Source: Platynereis dumerilii (taxonomy: Eukaryota > Annelida > Polychaeta > Phyllodocida > Nereididae). Taken from it: DNA of 64,000 nt. The notes under the pieces are model-generated. The model made no database searches. It was not told the origin of the DNA and saw nothing but the letters and a program-made list of their open reading frames with translations. The translations under genes were made by a program, and so were the position numbers. The DNA lies in contig JAPTHN010000003.1 in the NCBI GenBank assembly GCA_026936325.1, forward strand, positions 39,448,011 through 39,512,010. Reading direction: 5' to 3'. Every line of letters starts with the position of its first letter. The stretch's first letter is position 1. Positions 24,590 to 36,925 of this stretch are shown piece after piece.

Positions 24590-24957
24590 TTATAGGGAAA
24601 TTGCTGTTTAGAAGATCGGAGTGTTCTTTTGGGGCAGTAGGGCACCAGCAGGTCTTTAATGTAATCCGGTGCCATGCCATTTAGCCCTTTAAATGTTAAT
24701 ATGATGATGTTGTATTCAACCCTGAACTTGACTTGTAGCCAATGAAGTTCTTTCAATACTGGAGTTATGTGACAGATTTTGGCATTTGTTTTATGACCCG
24801 TGCTGCAGAGTTTTGCACTCGTTGCAGATGGTGCAGGAGGGATGATGGTAATCCAATGAGAAGTCCATTGCAGTAGTCCAACAGCGAAGTGACATTGCTT
24901 TGCACTAGGGTGCGGACGGCATTCCCTGTCATAAATCTCCTCACTTTGTATATGAGA
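24590..24957 (-). pseudogene. LINE reverse-transcriptase C-terminal relic (CR1/L2/Rex type)
   Basis: On the minus strand the first part reads like the end of a LINE RT: RTLVQSNVTSLLDYCNGLL, then LQRVQNSAARVI. After a frameshift it continues HITPVLKELHWLQVKFRVEY, then APDYIKDLLVPYCPKRTLRS. The series LDYCN-LL, LQRVQNSAARxI, LHWLxVKxR, DLLVPY and LRSS is diagnostic of CR1/L2/Rex-like non-LTR retrotransposons. The catalytic RT core (Y-x-D-D) and endonuclease lie outside this fragment, so it is a 5'-truncated, dead copy. Sequence down to about 24490 may be its 3' UTR. Confidence 0.85.
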
Positions 24958-24959
24958 TG

Positions 24960-26130
24960 TAACTAACAGTATAGAGCAAGTTCATGCGTTCAGAGTCTTT
25001 CTCGTTGACTTCATTCAAGGAATATTAATGTTGCTTTTTCTTGGCAATTTGAGATAAGTGGAATGTGAGAAAGGAAGATGTTATGTTGCCACGTGCAGTT
25101 AACTCCTTTGTCGATTAATGTCCCATATACGATTTTTAAGGAGGAGCTTTTGTGTGAAAAGATTTACTTACAATGCCTGTTGGGTTTCTATTAGGCCTCT
25201 GCAGTAGAAGTGATGTTTTCAGTTCAATTTTTTTTTCAAGTTCAGGCCAATTTCACAATTTTGTATTACTTTTACTTGTCTTGGTGAGAAGGCTTCACAA
25301 ATCAAATACAGCTTCGTCAAATGGCAATTTTCTGAGGAAGGTTCAGATCAGTAAATCAATGATATTAGTCAACCAATGTGAAGATTACTTTCAGAGGTGA
25401 TTCCCAGGAGGTCCATGAGAGGCTTGACCCTGCTGCCATTTGGCCTTTCTAACCCTTGCTTCATTCACTAAAGTGCTTGACACGGCCATGTATGGATCAA
25501 TTGATAATTTTTTTTCTGAGCAACATTTTGGTATATTTCACAATACTTTTTCTTAATTTTGTGAAATAGATGGTTCATCATTTAAACCTTATATCAATGA
25601 GTTTGACTCATCTTGAGTCCTAATTCACTGGGCTCTGTGAAACAATCTGCTGTTGAATTAATAGAATATAGCCGTAAAACTGACAGAAACGCTGTCTGTA
25701 CACAACAGCCATTTTGTCAGTTTATCATCTAAACCGTTGATTTAATGCATCCGGTTTTACAGTGTTTCTCTGTTAGCTTCATTATAGCTCCTGCTTGACT
25801 TATCTCTATAATACGTCAGAATAAGTCACTCAGGTACTGACTCGATAATAAGGCTTCAAATATCAAAAGAACGCGTATGAAATCAATGATGTTACAGTCA
25901 CTTATTCATGGTGAACCTTTGTAACATCAGACAAAGTTTCTCAACCTGCCAATTCTGTTGTTTGAAATTCAAGACTACTGAACTCAGCTCTATTTATAGA
26001 AATCATTAAAGTGCCATACTCAATAATATAGTTAACAGATCCCATGAAACAGATACAATATAACAATAATTGTCCAGGTCATGTAATAAAATGTAATTTA
26101 TTGTTTAGTTCTTATTTCGCCAAGCTCATG
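24960..26130. other. non-coding stretch
   Basis: No supported gene or element. A 75-codon plus-strand frame at 25173-25400 has no recognisable motif. Confidence 0.35.
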
Positions 26131-26140
26131 CAGTCACCTT

Positions 26141-26470
26141 CAGGGGCGGACTAGCCTATGTGGCAAAGTGGCAGCTGCCACGGGCCCATCCATTCAGGGG
26201 GGCCCATGCAAGATGCCAATAAATAAAAATTTCAAGTAAAGAGAGAAATGTAGCTCTAAGGTTCATGATTGTGTGACAAAAACCATGCTAACTTGAAATG
26301 ACAACACCCTCTCATGTGGGGGCCCCCTCCCTAATTTAAACATTTTGCCAAATTTATATAATAGTCCTGTTGTATTTTGCTTTTCTATCTTAAAATATCA
26401 CCCATGGTATCGACCTAGCGTACCATTGACTTATTTGCCACGGGCCAGAAAGGTCGCCAGTCCGCCCCTG
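26141..26470. mobile_element. hAT-derived MITE, complete, 8-bp target duplication
   Basis: The left end is CAGGGGCGGACTAGCC and the reverse complement of the right end is CAGGGGCGGACTGGCG. The 8-bp repeat GTCACCTT is identical on both sides (26133-26140 and 26471-26478). The element is 330 bp and non-coding, with GGCAGCTGCCACGGGCCC near the left end. Related fragments lie at 56143-56400, 58590-58870, 61890-62140 and 63270-63550. The perfect duplication suggests this copy is fairly young. Confidence 0.9.
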
Positions 26471-26479
26471 GTCACCTTA

Positions 26480-27480
26480 TAAGTGTTATTAACTTGATTT
26501 GTTGACAATACTACTCTGATTGAAGCCACTTGGATTACACCTTCGCATGACATTTCACATCTTTGGCCAGAAGCACTGTGATTATTCTAACAATGTTTTC
26601 GAATTAATGTCCATTTCGCTTTTCAAATACTCTAGATATGCTGAAAATGTATAATTTGAATTTAAGATGTCAGCAGAGCTTCAGAGTTGGTTCACTCGCT
26701 ACTCGACTCAGATTCCCAACAAACTTGTCTTAAAAAACGATTCGGAGTCTGACTAGTTGCAGTGGCGTAGCTAGAAATTCAGGAATGGGGGGGGGCAAGG
26801 GGGGCCAGGGTCTGAACTAGAGGGGCCCACTTTTTGAGGAATTTTTAGGTTAATATAAGGGTAAAATTACCACCGCCACACACACCCTCTTCACAAGCGA
26901 CATAGGAACATTGACGCTCTTTTCATCTGGCAAACACTTAATGCATTTACTATTTAATTTAGATATGGTACAAAAAACCACTAAACATTCTTTTACAATT
27001 ACTTTTTAGCCAGAATTGAATTTCCACAAAACCAGCTGGTCAAAGATCTGATTGTCAGACAAAACGGTTTCTATATTATTCATGCAGAATATTTGTCACC
27101 AGCTCGGATACAGTTAACAGCTACTTCTACATCGACTCTCAAGAATATCCGGTAATAATTGTTAGAAGAATTGTGCCGAGAGCAAAACTCCAACAGAAAC
27201 ATTTTCTCACATCTCAACATCAAATACCTCCAAATGAGGAGAAACAGCTGGTGTCACCAAAAATATAAGTGGTTACTGCTTGTGCTTATTAAGGGTAAAT
27301 GGCGCAATTATGATGCCGTTGTATAGCACCTCAGAGATTAATGGTGTGAAGTGCTTGCCCTGAATGATAATGCGATGAATCAATCTTGTTATACATTAAC
27401 CAATTTTTCCTTGCTGTCAGCACCTTTCTCTATTAGGAATGAGATTTGAGCCCCTTGTCCTGGGCAAGAAATATTTGTAT
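26480..27480. repeat. duplicon C, partial copy of the A/B unit
   Basis: Shares order and orientation with A and B. TGTTATTAACTTGATTTG occurs at about 26482, 28008 and 37133. The GTGGTT/GTGGTTTCTG...TGCTTATTAAG segment recurs at about 27268, 29889 and 40067. C lacks most of the intervening sequence, so it is a shortened or deleted copy. The only content I can name is an MITE fragment at 26760. Confidence 0.65.
26760..26830. mobile_element. MITE fragment (CAGTGGCGTAGCTAG)
   Basis: CAGTGGCGTAGCTAG followed by G runs is the start of a common hAT-derived MITE type; a relative is at 6861. The other end was not found. Confidence 0.4.
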
Positions 27481-29547
27481 AGTGCATGGACCCTGCATGA
27501 TAGAATCAATCATTCCCTTAAATTCCTAATTGAACCTACATATTTATGTACCTACTTCATTGATCTTGTTTTCCTACGTTTCATTATTATTGCTTTTTAT
27601 TTATAAATTGATTTTATCCTATCTTTTTTTTTAAATGATAAAATAACTATTTACTATTTCAATTATGAGATTAATGTTTATATATATGTTTTTGCAATGA
27701 CTATAATCTAATTACCACACTCTATGATTGAAAATAAATCCACCTAACTAGCTGACAGGTAGTTCCATCCAGGCAGTTAAAACTCAGATACTACTGAGAT
27801 TTTATAAGTAAATTCCGAGACACAAAATGACATGGCATTCTGGAGCACATAAAAAGCAATTCACCTTAATTCAAGATGTGAAGCAAAGAAACCTGATAAG
27901 CTTGTAAATGCCTTGGAAACAACATAAATCAATTAATTTAGCAAATAACACGATTGAGGGAAAAGGCGAACTGCAGGCATTATTTTAAGCAATAAAATCC
28001 TGATAAGAGTTATTAACTTGATTTGCTTGACAATATTACTCTGATTGAAGCCACTCAAATTACACTTTCGCATGACATTTTATATCTTTAGCCAAAAGCA
28101 ATGTGATTATCCCTACAATGTTTTCAAAATAATATCCATTTTGGTTTTGAATAACGTCAGACAAGACTAAATGAATTATTTGAATTATAGATGTCAGCCC
28201 TGCCATCACAATTACAACAAAAAACATAATTACATAATGCGGTATCACATATATCATGTCTAAACCTTTTATAATTATGATTGTAAAAGTGTTTGAATAA
28301 AATATTATATATAAAGGGTCTTCATTTCATCAGGGCAATTCATGGTACATGCATCAGTGATTAATCACAATGACAGATGACAACCAAAATATTTTCATTT
28401 TGTCACCCGTTTTCTATACTTTAAATAGAATTTGACATCCGCCCACGGCGCCCAGGGCCTAACTTAAGTAGATTATACAGTAAAATATGCAAGAGACTAA
28501 TCTGTCGTTTCAACAAAGCTGATCCCCTGCACATCCTGAGTAATGGTATTTATATCAGCAGAGTATTTGTCACCTGCTGAGTTGTAGTTCCTATTTCAAT
28601 ATTAAGATTCAAGAAAATCCTGTAATAACCATAAGAAGAATAGTTTCGCATAATTGTGCCAATAGCAAAACTTCCGCAGAGAGATTTGAATATTTTTCTA
28701 AGATCTCAACATCAAATGCCTTGGACGGACACTTCAGTAGGATTTCATTTCATTTTAGGACTCGAGATATAATCGTCTTTGGGAGAACCATTTGATATCA
28801 AAGGGGGACGTTTTTTGGAAATAAATCATTTATTGCAAAGTTTTTATGAAATAAATTCATCCTTTCCTGGCAGTCTTGAAATAAATAATTGCTATAGTAT
28901 TGATTGCTTTGATTGATTTTATTTTATTCAATAACATAAAAGAGTTTAATTGGAAAAAAATAGGTAAATGCATAAGGAAACAAGTAAGTAAATGTTAGAC
29001 GCAGTTCTACAATGACAATGAAGTTTGGATAGCCCCGGGGTCCAGCCAGTGACGACACAAAATGATTGACATTGTACATGTATTGTTTATATTGAGATAC
29101 ACATAGTTAAAGGGGGCTGTTTCTATGCATTTCTATGAATTAAATAACTCCCCCCTCCTCTGAATAGCTAATTGTCGCCCCTACACCATTGGTTAGCAAC
29201 AGTTGAATGATTGAATATTCCTTGAAATTTGCTTCAATTGCAGAGCAATTGTCCTGCAGAAACTTTTCTTTCCTAGTGGGATATTTTCAATGAAACAAAA
29301 GGGAAGATGACAGAAAGAGGAATGTTGTAAAAACTATGAGCTCATGTCCCATGGAAAGAAACATTGCAAAGGTTGAAACAACAAATTATGACCATGTTGT
29401 TTTTGTTTATTAATCTAAATTACATAGGCATAGCTGACTCTGTTTTTCTGCACCATATGCAGTTATTGTCATACACTGTATATCTTTTTGTGTCTGCTGA
29501 AGTTATCACTTTGGTCTTCACTTTGCAAGAATCTGCAGGAAAAAAGT

Positions 29548-29716
29548 ATGTAACGGGAGTACCAATTTCCATAGTCACTTGTAACTCGGCTACTTACCCT
29601 TTGATGCATTTGTTTCTTTTAAAAAAATATGTCTGATTTATTGTATGTAATTATTGAGAGTTGATTGTATGTACTTTATGCATCTATATAAATAAACTAA
29701 TTCTAATTCTAATTCT
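29548..29716 (+). mobile_element. retroposon 3' fragment with ATTCT-type tail
   Basis: This block is present in duplicon A but absent from the matching place in B (about 39880), where the flanks join directly. It ends in AATTCTAATTCTAATTCT preceded by TGCATCTATATAAATAAA, a pattern seen at the 3' ends of LINEs or their SINEs. It is about 170 bp and non-coding, most likely a 5'-truncated retroposon insertion. Confidence 0.5.
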
Positions 29717-30510
29717 TAAATGGGAATTTGGAAAGGCTTTCAATCTCATCATTCACCTTGTAATTTCGAAAAATAATTATAATATTGCTAAATGTTGCCG
29801 TTACTGCTATATGCCCTCACTTGGAAAATTTTCTGTCTCTGAGTTAGGTAAGCTTTGTGGCATACAGAACAATCTGCAAGGACATGTAAGTGGTTTCTGC
29901 TGATGCTTATTAAGAGTAAATGGGGCAATTATGACCCGTGTGCTACACCTCAGAGATTTATGGCGTGTAGTACTTGCCCTGAATGATAATGTGACGAAAC
30001 CATCTTGTTACAAATTATCCAATTTTTCCTTGCTGTCAGCACCTTTCACTAATGTGAATGAAATGTTAGTCAGTGTTTCACCCAATGCTCCACAATATGA
30101 AAAATGATTACCCTGCAATAAGTCACTTCGGGACACCAGCAATCAAATTTACACAGCATATTTAAGTATTGGACATAGCGATGTTAAATTAAATGTTTGG
30201 CCATCATAAGATTTTGTGATTCTTGCAAAAAAATTCACAAAAATACTAAAACTTTCTTATCTCCTGAAAAATGAATTTTATTTATGTGCATTATTATATT
30301 ATTGGGGCCTACTACTAGCCAGCATACTGGCTATACACTGTATGGCAACGTTTGTTGTTTGCTCTACAGATGAGAACAAGCAAAATTTAAAGAAAAAAAC
30401 TTTATTAGGTCACCTGGCATGTACACAGCGTTATGATGGCCTTGTAAACATCTTTTGAAAACGTGTCTTTGTCGCTGAGACCAGGTAAATGAGTGTAAAA
30501 TTGAAATTTG

Positions 30511-30627
30511 GAGAATCACTTTTCCACGTAGATCCCCCCTGACAACTGGAAGTAAACAGCATGGTGCAATGACGGTCTCTGGCCCAGTGGCATTCATCTG
30601 GAAAGGAACCAGTTCTAGCCATTCAGT
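30511..30627 (-). pseudogene. coding-like segment, A copy of the conserved 39-codon block
   Basis: The minus strand is open for 39 codons, from TEWLELVPFQMNATG through APCCLLPVVRGDLRGKVIL. It matches 40658-40774 in duplicon B without any indel. By my hand count 9 codons differ, 5 of them synonymously, and 7 of 11 base changes fall at third positions. That hints at past protein constraint. Sequence upstream on the minus strand (about 30750-30850) contains MSAQSYIAGFVASVLK followed by an in-frame stop, so this copy looks broken. The family is not recognised. Confidence 0.35.
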
Positions 30628-31143
30628 GCGGGGTTTTAGATTGTTGAAACTCCATCTGTTTGGGTTAATGGTGGCTTATGAAAAACCTCCAGGTTGATTT
30701 GCTAGGAACCATTTCTGGTTTCTCTTATTGACATCACTTATAATGTTGATAACATCCCCATTGTAACCAGTGATATTAAGACATCACTTCAAAACACTTG
30801 CAACGAAACCTGCAATATAGCTTTGAGCACTCATGTTTATTTAAAAACCCTTACCACAGGATAAAAACTAATTAAAAACAGTGTTTAATCCATTACTGAC
30901 AAAATTAATGAATAGCTTTGCTGTGTCTGAATGTTTAGGTCTTTTTTAACCTCAAAAATGTTTCATTTCAGGCCCTCTTTTGAGCAAAATTGCAGTTGCC
31001 AGGTAAATTCAATATAATACATTCTGTGATTGGTCAAGGTACTTATAGCACCAATTTAATAGCACATCACACTTTTCTTATTTGCATAAAACATTTAATG
31101 TTGTCTGTATGTTGTCAAAATATTAACTGAGCTTTCTGAAGTA

Positions 31144-31347
31144 CTACTGATGTTGGGTCAGTGACACTTGGTCAAGATATGATATCAGGCCAACTTGTTG
31201 TAAAAAAATGAGCATTGTCTTCTCCTTCTCATATTCTATCAAGATGCTTGGAAGAGAATGAGAAAAAAATAAGATTGTGATGAGAAGATTGGCAGTCAAG
31301 GTAAACCAGGTAAACAGGAATACAGCTATTTTGTTATTGCATCTCAT
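31144..31347 (-). other. hydrophobic N-terminal-like open frame
   Basis: A 67-codon minus-strand frame. Residues about 7-30 (AVFLFTWFTLTANLLITIL) would make a signal peptide or membrane anchor. The matching part of B (about 41650-41830) keeps LLITILLF in the same register but has a stop just before it. It lies upstream, in minus-strand order, of the 39-codon block, so it could be a first exon of the same unrecognised gene. This is inference only. Confidence 0.25.
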
Positions 31348-32119
31348 AGCTGTTTATTGATTATGTCTAAAATTCCAGTGATGTCTTCTTGATGGAGTTC
31401 TCATTCCTGATTCATAAATGCAATTAAAAGGATTAACAAAATCACGGTGAAGAAGGAACAGACTTTTTTATCGAAGACAAAGTTGTTGGCATATACGTAC
31501 CTTATTATATAATTTTTTGTCAAACCTATTATGATCCAAAGCAAAATACCATTGGCCGAAATACCATAGACATGCGCTTATTTGGAAATGTGTCTGCCAC
31601 CTAACAGTTCCTGCCAAGTTTGATAGTTGATTGTGAAAAGCCTTTTTACCAAATGACAGATATTGTTAATTGTTGTTGGAGCGGCTGAAATTGACCTCTT
31701 GAAATTTGCAAATACTGGAACAGGAAAAATTATATGCATGCCAGGTTATTATCAAAATAAGTGGCATGAACAATGTCAACTGCTTAGATGTACACCATAT
31801 CTATATAACATCTTTTTTTTTAAAGCTATACTTCTGCAATCTCAAGTCAAATGTCATGTTTTGTTTTCGGGTACTCAATATTCATCTACATGAATAAAAC
31901 TCTCTGTCAAATCTCATCTTGGAGCTATTCAGCATCTCTCTCCAAGCTGATAACTTTCTTGTTGTCACAAAATGTAATTAAAACAACAGTTGGCAAATTC
32001 ACAACATTTGCAAAAATGCCTGGAGGGTTTTTTACTTTAAACTTCAATGCAAATACCACTTTCAATTATTTAGCTTGATCCACTTGTGACAAAAGATAAA
32101 ACCTAGTTTGCAAGAAAGT

Positions 32120-32850
32120 GTAAGAAATTAATGGATTACTTTGCCAAGGCTAGATCTTTCTGTTTGCTCTTGCCTAGAGCAATGTTCCAAGGTAAAAGCA
32201 GTGAAAGTGGAATATACAAGAATCAAATGAAATAATCTTGTAATGATGCAATGAAGTTAAGCAAGACTGTTTGAAGCTGGAGAGATGCCTGTAAACCTGA
32301 ACACATCATCATTTTGAAGAAACATCATCTCAAAACATTTCTAATTTCTCCCGTCTGACTGCTTTTTTTTGTTTTTGTGACTTGCTCAAAACTTTAAAAA
32401 CCTCCTGTCATCACAAATATCAGGGGAACATGGCCTGATACAATTTTGTCAAAAGAATAAGCAAAATTGATTGGGATAAAGAACATTGAAAGTGAAAGAA
32501 ATTGATGGATTACTTTGCAAAAGCTAGATCTCTTAGCTGGTTCTTGCCTTGAGCAGGGTAAAAGCAGTGAAAAAGAAAAATAGAAGAATAAAATTAAATA
32601 ATCTTGTTATTATGCAATGAAGTTAAGCAGGACTGTTTGAAGCTGGAGAGATGTCTTGAAACCTGAACACATAAACCATTTTTGCGAAGCATCATCTCAG
32701 AACATTCGTCATTTCTCCAAACAAACTTCTTTCTTTTCTCTTTTTTAGAGTTGCTAAAAAACCTCAAAAATAATCTGTCATCACAAATAGCAGAAACACA
32801 TGGCCTGACAAAATGTTGTCAATTAAATAAGCAAAATTGCTTGGGATTAA
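32120..32850. repeat. local tandem duplication, ~375-bp unit
   Basis: Two copies at about 32120-32475 and 32495-32850 share ATGGATTACTTTGC, TGCAATGAAGTTAAGCA, GGAGAGATG and AGCAAAATTG in the same order. Duplicon B has only one copy (about 44330-44690), so the doubling happened in A after A and B separated. Confidence 0.75.
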
Positions 32851-33261
32851 GACCATTGCTATTTGAGAAACATACAATTGAACATACCATATTAATTCAT
32901 TAAGTAGACCAGAAAAATATTCACACTAACTGTTAATAAATTTAATTGCAACAACTGCACCAAAAAGGAGGATAACTTGTTCAGTGGAGATGGAGATTCA
33001 AACTCTCTGACTGCAAGAAGAAAAGTCTCACGCAGCTAAGGAGTTGCTCATGCAAGCAAATTCAAGCAAAACCCATGGGGTTTAGAATAGCGGAAAGGAC
33101 TTTGCATGAAATAGAACTTTGTGCATTGTTTAGATACTTATACCCCGTATGCAATGACTTAATTCTTTTCACCACTCAGTCTCCCACCTCAATACAAAGT
33201 GTACGCGATTGCCTTAGCCAGCAAATTTGTTGTTGGGCAAGAGGAAAAAGGTTGCAGACTA

Positions 33262-34235
33262 CAAGGGGCGTCCCAAAAGTTCTGACCAATTTTTTCGGCA
33301 GACCTTTCTGTTTCAGATAGCTAGACCTTATAATCCGAAAAAATCATAACTGTAAGAAGTGTTTCAGTTACTTTTCTGTTACCATGGTAATGAGAGCTCA
33401 GTGCACCCAGTGCAGCTAAATTTCTCAGGCAAAATTCAGCAAATTAGCTGTTTTACAGTAAAAATAAGAGAATTTATAGTAAAAAAATAAGTGATTGCAA
33501 GAAAATGTATTTCTTGATAGGCTTGCAGTCTTTCTAGATATCTTCCATTACATTTTAAACATTTATTTATATTTCAACCTGATCAGCTGAGGCAATTACC
33601 AAAGGCTTTCTCCAGCAGTTGCCTAACAGCGCTTGAGACAGTTTGGCTGAAACAATCTACTGTCAAGAGGCAGTGCTCAGGAACCTTAGGTTCCAAACCG
33701 AATATCATCTGCTTTAATTACCAGATTTAGTCTTCTCTATGTTTTGGTGATACTAAAATATCTATACCAGTTCAAAAATTAAAGAAAAAATAATCATAAC
33801 GAGAAATGAAGCAGTAGCCACGTACACTGAAATTCCACAATTTAGGAACAGCCCGGTTTGGAGGACCAATGTGATTGCCTCAGCACAGGGGTTAAACTGA
33901 TTCACAGAGACTTTAAATTTAAATGAACAACTCTGAGATACTGTTAGGTTTCCATTTAATATTTTTTATGATCATCCATTGCTTATTTACAGTAAATTCC
34001 TTGGTTATTTACAAGCCTTGACACTTGGATTTGGCCTAAAAAATTGGGCTGCACTGGGTGCACTGACCTTCTGTTTCCATGGCAACAGAAAAGTTATTTA
34101 AACTGTTTCAGCAGGTACCATATTTGCAAAATAGATAGTGAAATATCTGAAAATGATTCTGTGAAAATTTCATTCAGCTACTTCAAATACAAGGTCTGCC
34201 AAAAAAATTGGTCAGAACTTTTGGGACGCCCCTCG
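33262..34235. mobile_element. mariner-like non-autonomous foldback element
   Basis: The left end is CAAGGGGCGTCCCAAAAGTT and the reverse complement of the right end is CGAGGGGCGTCCCAAAAGTT. The match continues through CTGACCAATTTTTT and GGCAGACCTT, then with gaps for about 180 bp to a CAGTGCACCCAGTGCAGC word near 33400 and 34060. TA flanks both ends (33260-33261 and 34236-34237). GRGGGGYGTCCCAAAAGT ends with a TA target fit mariner elements. No transposase frame is left between the arms. B lacks this insertion. Confidence 0.85.
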
Positions 34236-34369
34236 TAAGTAGGAATGGATTGCACAGATGAATGGACATTCAAAGGATTGCACAGAAGTAATGGCGAACT
34301 TAATTAAGAAACATATTATGACATGTTTGTTTTATTACAGCAAAGATATTCGAAACTCCAGTAGTAATA

Positions 34370-35312
34370 GGGTCATTCCACAATAACTAAGACAAAACTG
34401 TCACTGGTGTTACAGTATAAGTAAAGAAACACCATTGACTAAAAGTAAAACTAGTGACCAAATTAATATTTGTTTGAAATATTTCCCATTAAAATAAGAA
34501 TTGCATTGGATTTTCTACCACCATTTATCACTAGTGTTGTCATAGGACTCCAGTGTTAACCATTTTTGAGTAACACCAGTGACGGTAACACCAGTGACAA
34601 TTTGCACTGAAATACCAATTGCTCCCACAGTGATGCATTGATTTGAAAAGGTGCTGCAACAGGTTGATTTCTGTAAAAATGGCATATCCTATGTCTGAGG
34701 CAGTTTTTGAAAATTCTAGAATAATTCACCATTTTTTAGGGTAACACCAGGGACACTGAAAAAGAATACTCTTAATTTCAGCACACTGTGAAGCCACTCT
34801 GCATGCTAAAAACATATAAATGCCAAAATCTGTAGTTACAATGGATGCCTGTCCAGTGTCCATCAGAAGATGCCCCCTGGTACATTTGACCTAAGATAGA
34901 AGGGAGCGTTCCTTTTACAGCCATGCTTTATTTAATGAGCAACACCCGTGACATGTTTTCTGGTGACGAGGTTATTTTGTTTTCCACAGTATACACAGGA
35001 GAGGAAAAATTCAGTCGGTCTTGGGATATAAGTATGTGGAGTAGATGTCTTAAGATTTAGACCCACCACAAGTATTCATATTGATTTGACATGGTTGAAA
35101 ACATATGGTAAATGAAAGAACAATTTCTGTGACGTCACTTTTTTAGTATATTTCGAATATTGTCAACGATTCACAATATAAGCACCTACTGATAATTTCC
35201 AACTTCATTAAATGAGGGGAAAGGCATAGGATTAGAAAGAAAATCGTAGTGTTATAATTTTGCTGAAAACTGCTTGAGTGACACAAAAAACTCAGTTATT
35301 GTGGAATGACCC
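34370..35312. mobile_element. non-autonomous DNA element, GGGTCATTCCACAATAACT ends
   Basis: GGGTCATTCCACAATAACT at 34370-34388 is repeated inverted at 35294-35312. AATA flanks both sides (34366-34369 and 35313-35316), the likely target duplication. The interior repeats the word GTAACACCAGTGAC several times in both orientations (about 34418, 34556, 34575, 34740). It is non-coding; the superfamily is not assigned. Confidence 0.75.
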
Positions 35313-35562
35313 AATAATTCTCAATCTTAACATCAATACCGCGAACACTTCGGGAAGAATTCATTACATGTCAGGACTAGAGAGGTAATCGGCATCAGGG
35401 GAATAGAAATTTTTTGGAAATAATTATTTCTTGCCAGTTTTGGTGAAATAAATATATTCTTTCATGGCAGATTCGAAATGAATATGTGGTTTAGGTTGGT
35501 TTTCTCATCACTATTGTATATTTCAGACTCTAATAATTTCTGGCCACCGTCACCACCAGCTG

Positions 35563-35701
35563 GTGTGTCTGTGCTGGGCAAGTAAAAGATCCCTCACATG
35601 GGGTAAATGTGTGACATGTTGAGGACTCCCGCTCTCTCTCGCATCTCATCAATCAACCCTAGTTAGCACCCAGAACTGGGCTTAGAGGGCTGCACTTACC
35701 A

Positions 35702-35734
<33 letters not shown>
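35563..35734 (+). mobile_element. SINE family 2, 5'-truncated copy
   Basis: Starts at GTGTCTGTGCTGGGCAAG and follows the body of the 9829-10158 SINE to its ATCT tail (35703-35734). The tRNA-like head is absent, as expected of incomplete reverse transcription. Confidence 0.75.
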
Positions 35735-35739
35735 GGAAA

Positions 35740-36925
35740 TAATAATATCACTTGTCCTCAAGAAATAAGTAATTTCGACTGAGCCTGCAGTTGAGCCTTG
35801 TGCGCGTTGTTAAAGTACATGCCAATAAATATGTTTAAACCAAATAACAAAATCACATCAAGAAAAACTCCAGGTGCCCCAAACCCTGAATATCCAATTT
35901 TCGATACAACATAAGTTCGCGAAAGTTGCAGGGACATTTCAAGGAGAGCATTGTCACATCAAAGAACATCGGACGAGGCAATGACCAGGGCACCGGTCAA
36001 GGAGAAAGATTTCAAGAATAGGAGCCTAACACTTTGGAGCATTTGCTGAAAATTGTTCAAAAATAGAATGATACAAAGAGGAGTATTGTGCAAAATTAAC
36101 AAGAAAATGGGATTAAGTCAAACTTTCCTGACTCAAGTGATCCCATGTAAAAGTGAAAGATGCTGACAAATACGATTTTTCATCTTCATATAATCAAGCT
36201 TGCGTGATCATCTGAGCATGCAAAACGTTATCAAGACTTGTGTTACGAGGAATGAGACACACAAGAATCTAAAATCATTTTAATTATATATCGTTTTATT
36301 GACAATTCTCATATCAATCAGATACATCTCTCAGCAGAAAGATAATGAAAAATTGAAAACTAGTCTTCATCTACAAACAATGCAGGAACATTCAAAACGA
36401 TTTTTAAGTACATCCATCTTTGTTCATGGTACATTTGGTGATATTTGAATTAAAATTCGGTCCCAGTTCTAAAGGTATTAAAGTCAATAAAATGCGAATA
36501 AACTCAAAATATTCTCTGATCATCCCATTATTAATAAACCAGTTTGTGAGAATCAAAAGCCTATACAAATAATAATAAAAATTATGCTAGGATATAACTT
36601 TGAGGAAAATTTTGCTATTGTGGAAGTGATGAACTTTCACAGGCCTGTGACACATGACATTATACATGATTCTCCCAAAATCAAAATAAACCTGAGCATA
36701 TCTATAAACACTGTGAAATGGAAGGTTGGGGTGGGAATGGCATCATTGTCTGCTTGATTGAGATAACTGTTGATTTCATCTCTAATTATAGATGTTTAGA
36801 CACCAGTTTTTTGTCAGATTGTCTCAGATTAATTCACATAAAGATCCATACAGTACCCTTTATTAAGGGTAGTCTTCTGGTACATACGAGAAATAGTACC
36901 TACATCACGTTATTTAGAGATATTG
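35740..36925. other. non-coding stretch between duplicons A and B
   Basis: No supported gene. An 86-codon plus-strand frame at 36718-36978 runs into the start of duplicon B and has no motif. Confidence 0.35.

Larger units (their letters stand above)
27800..33258. repeat. duplicon A, direct copy of B
   Basis: Starts with GACACAAAATGACATGGCAT at about 27820 and can be followed in order into B (36930-45300): 27820/36949, 28330/38815, 29346/39663, 29890/40068, 30780/40925, 31590/43690, 31970/44150 and 32940/44800. Identity by eye is high in places, with many indels. Differences are mostly insertions: a retroposon tail in A at 29548, and several DNA elements in B. A continues beyond 33258 after two insertions, to about 35480. 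Coding-like segments inside it are listed separately. Confidence 0.75.
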
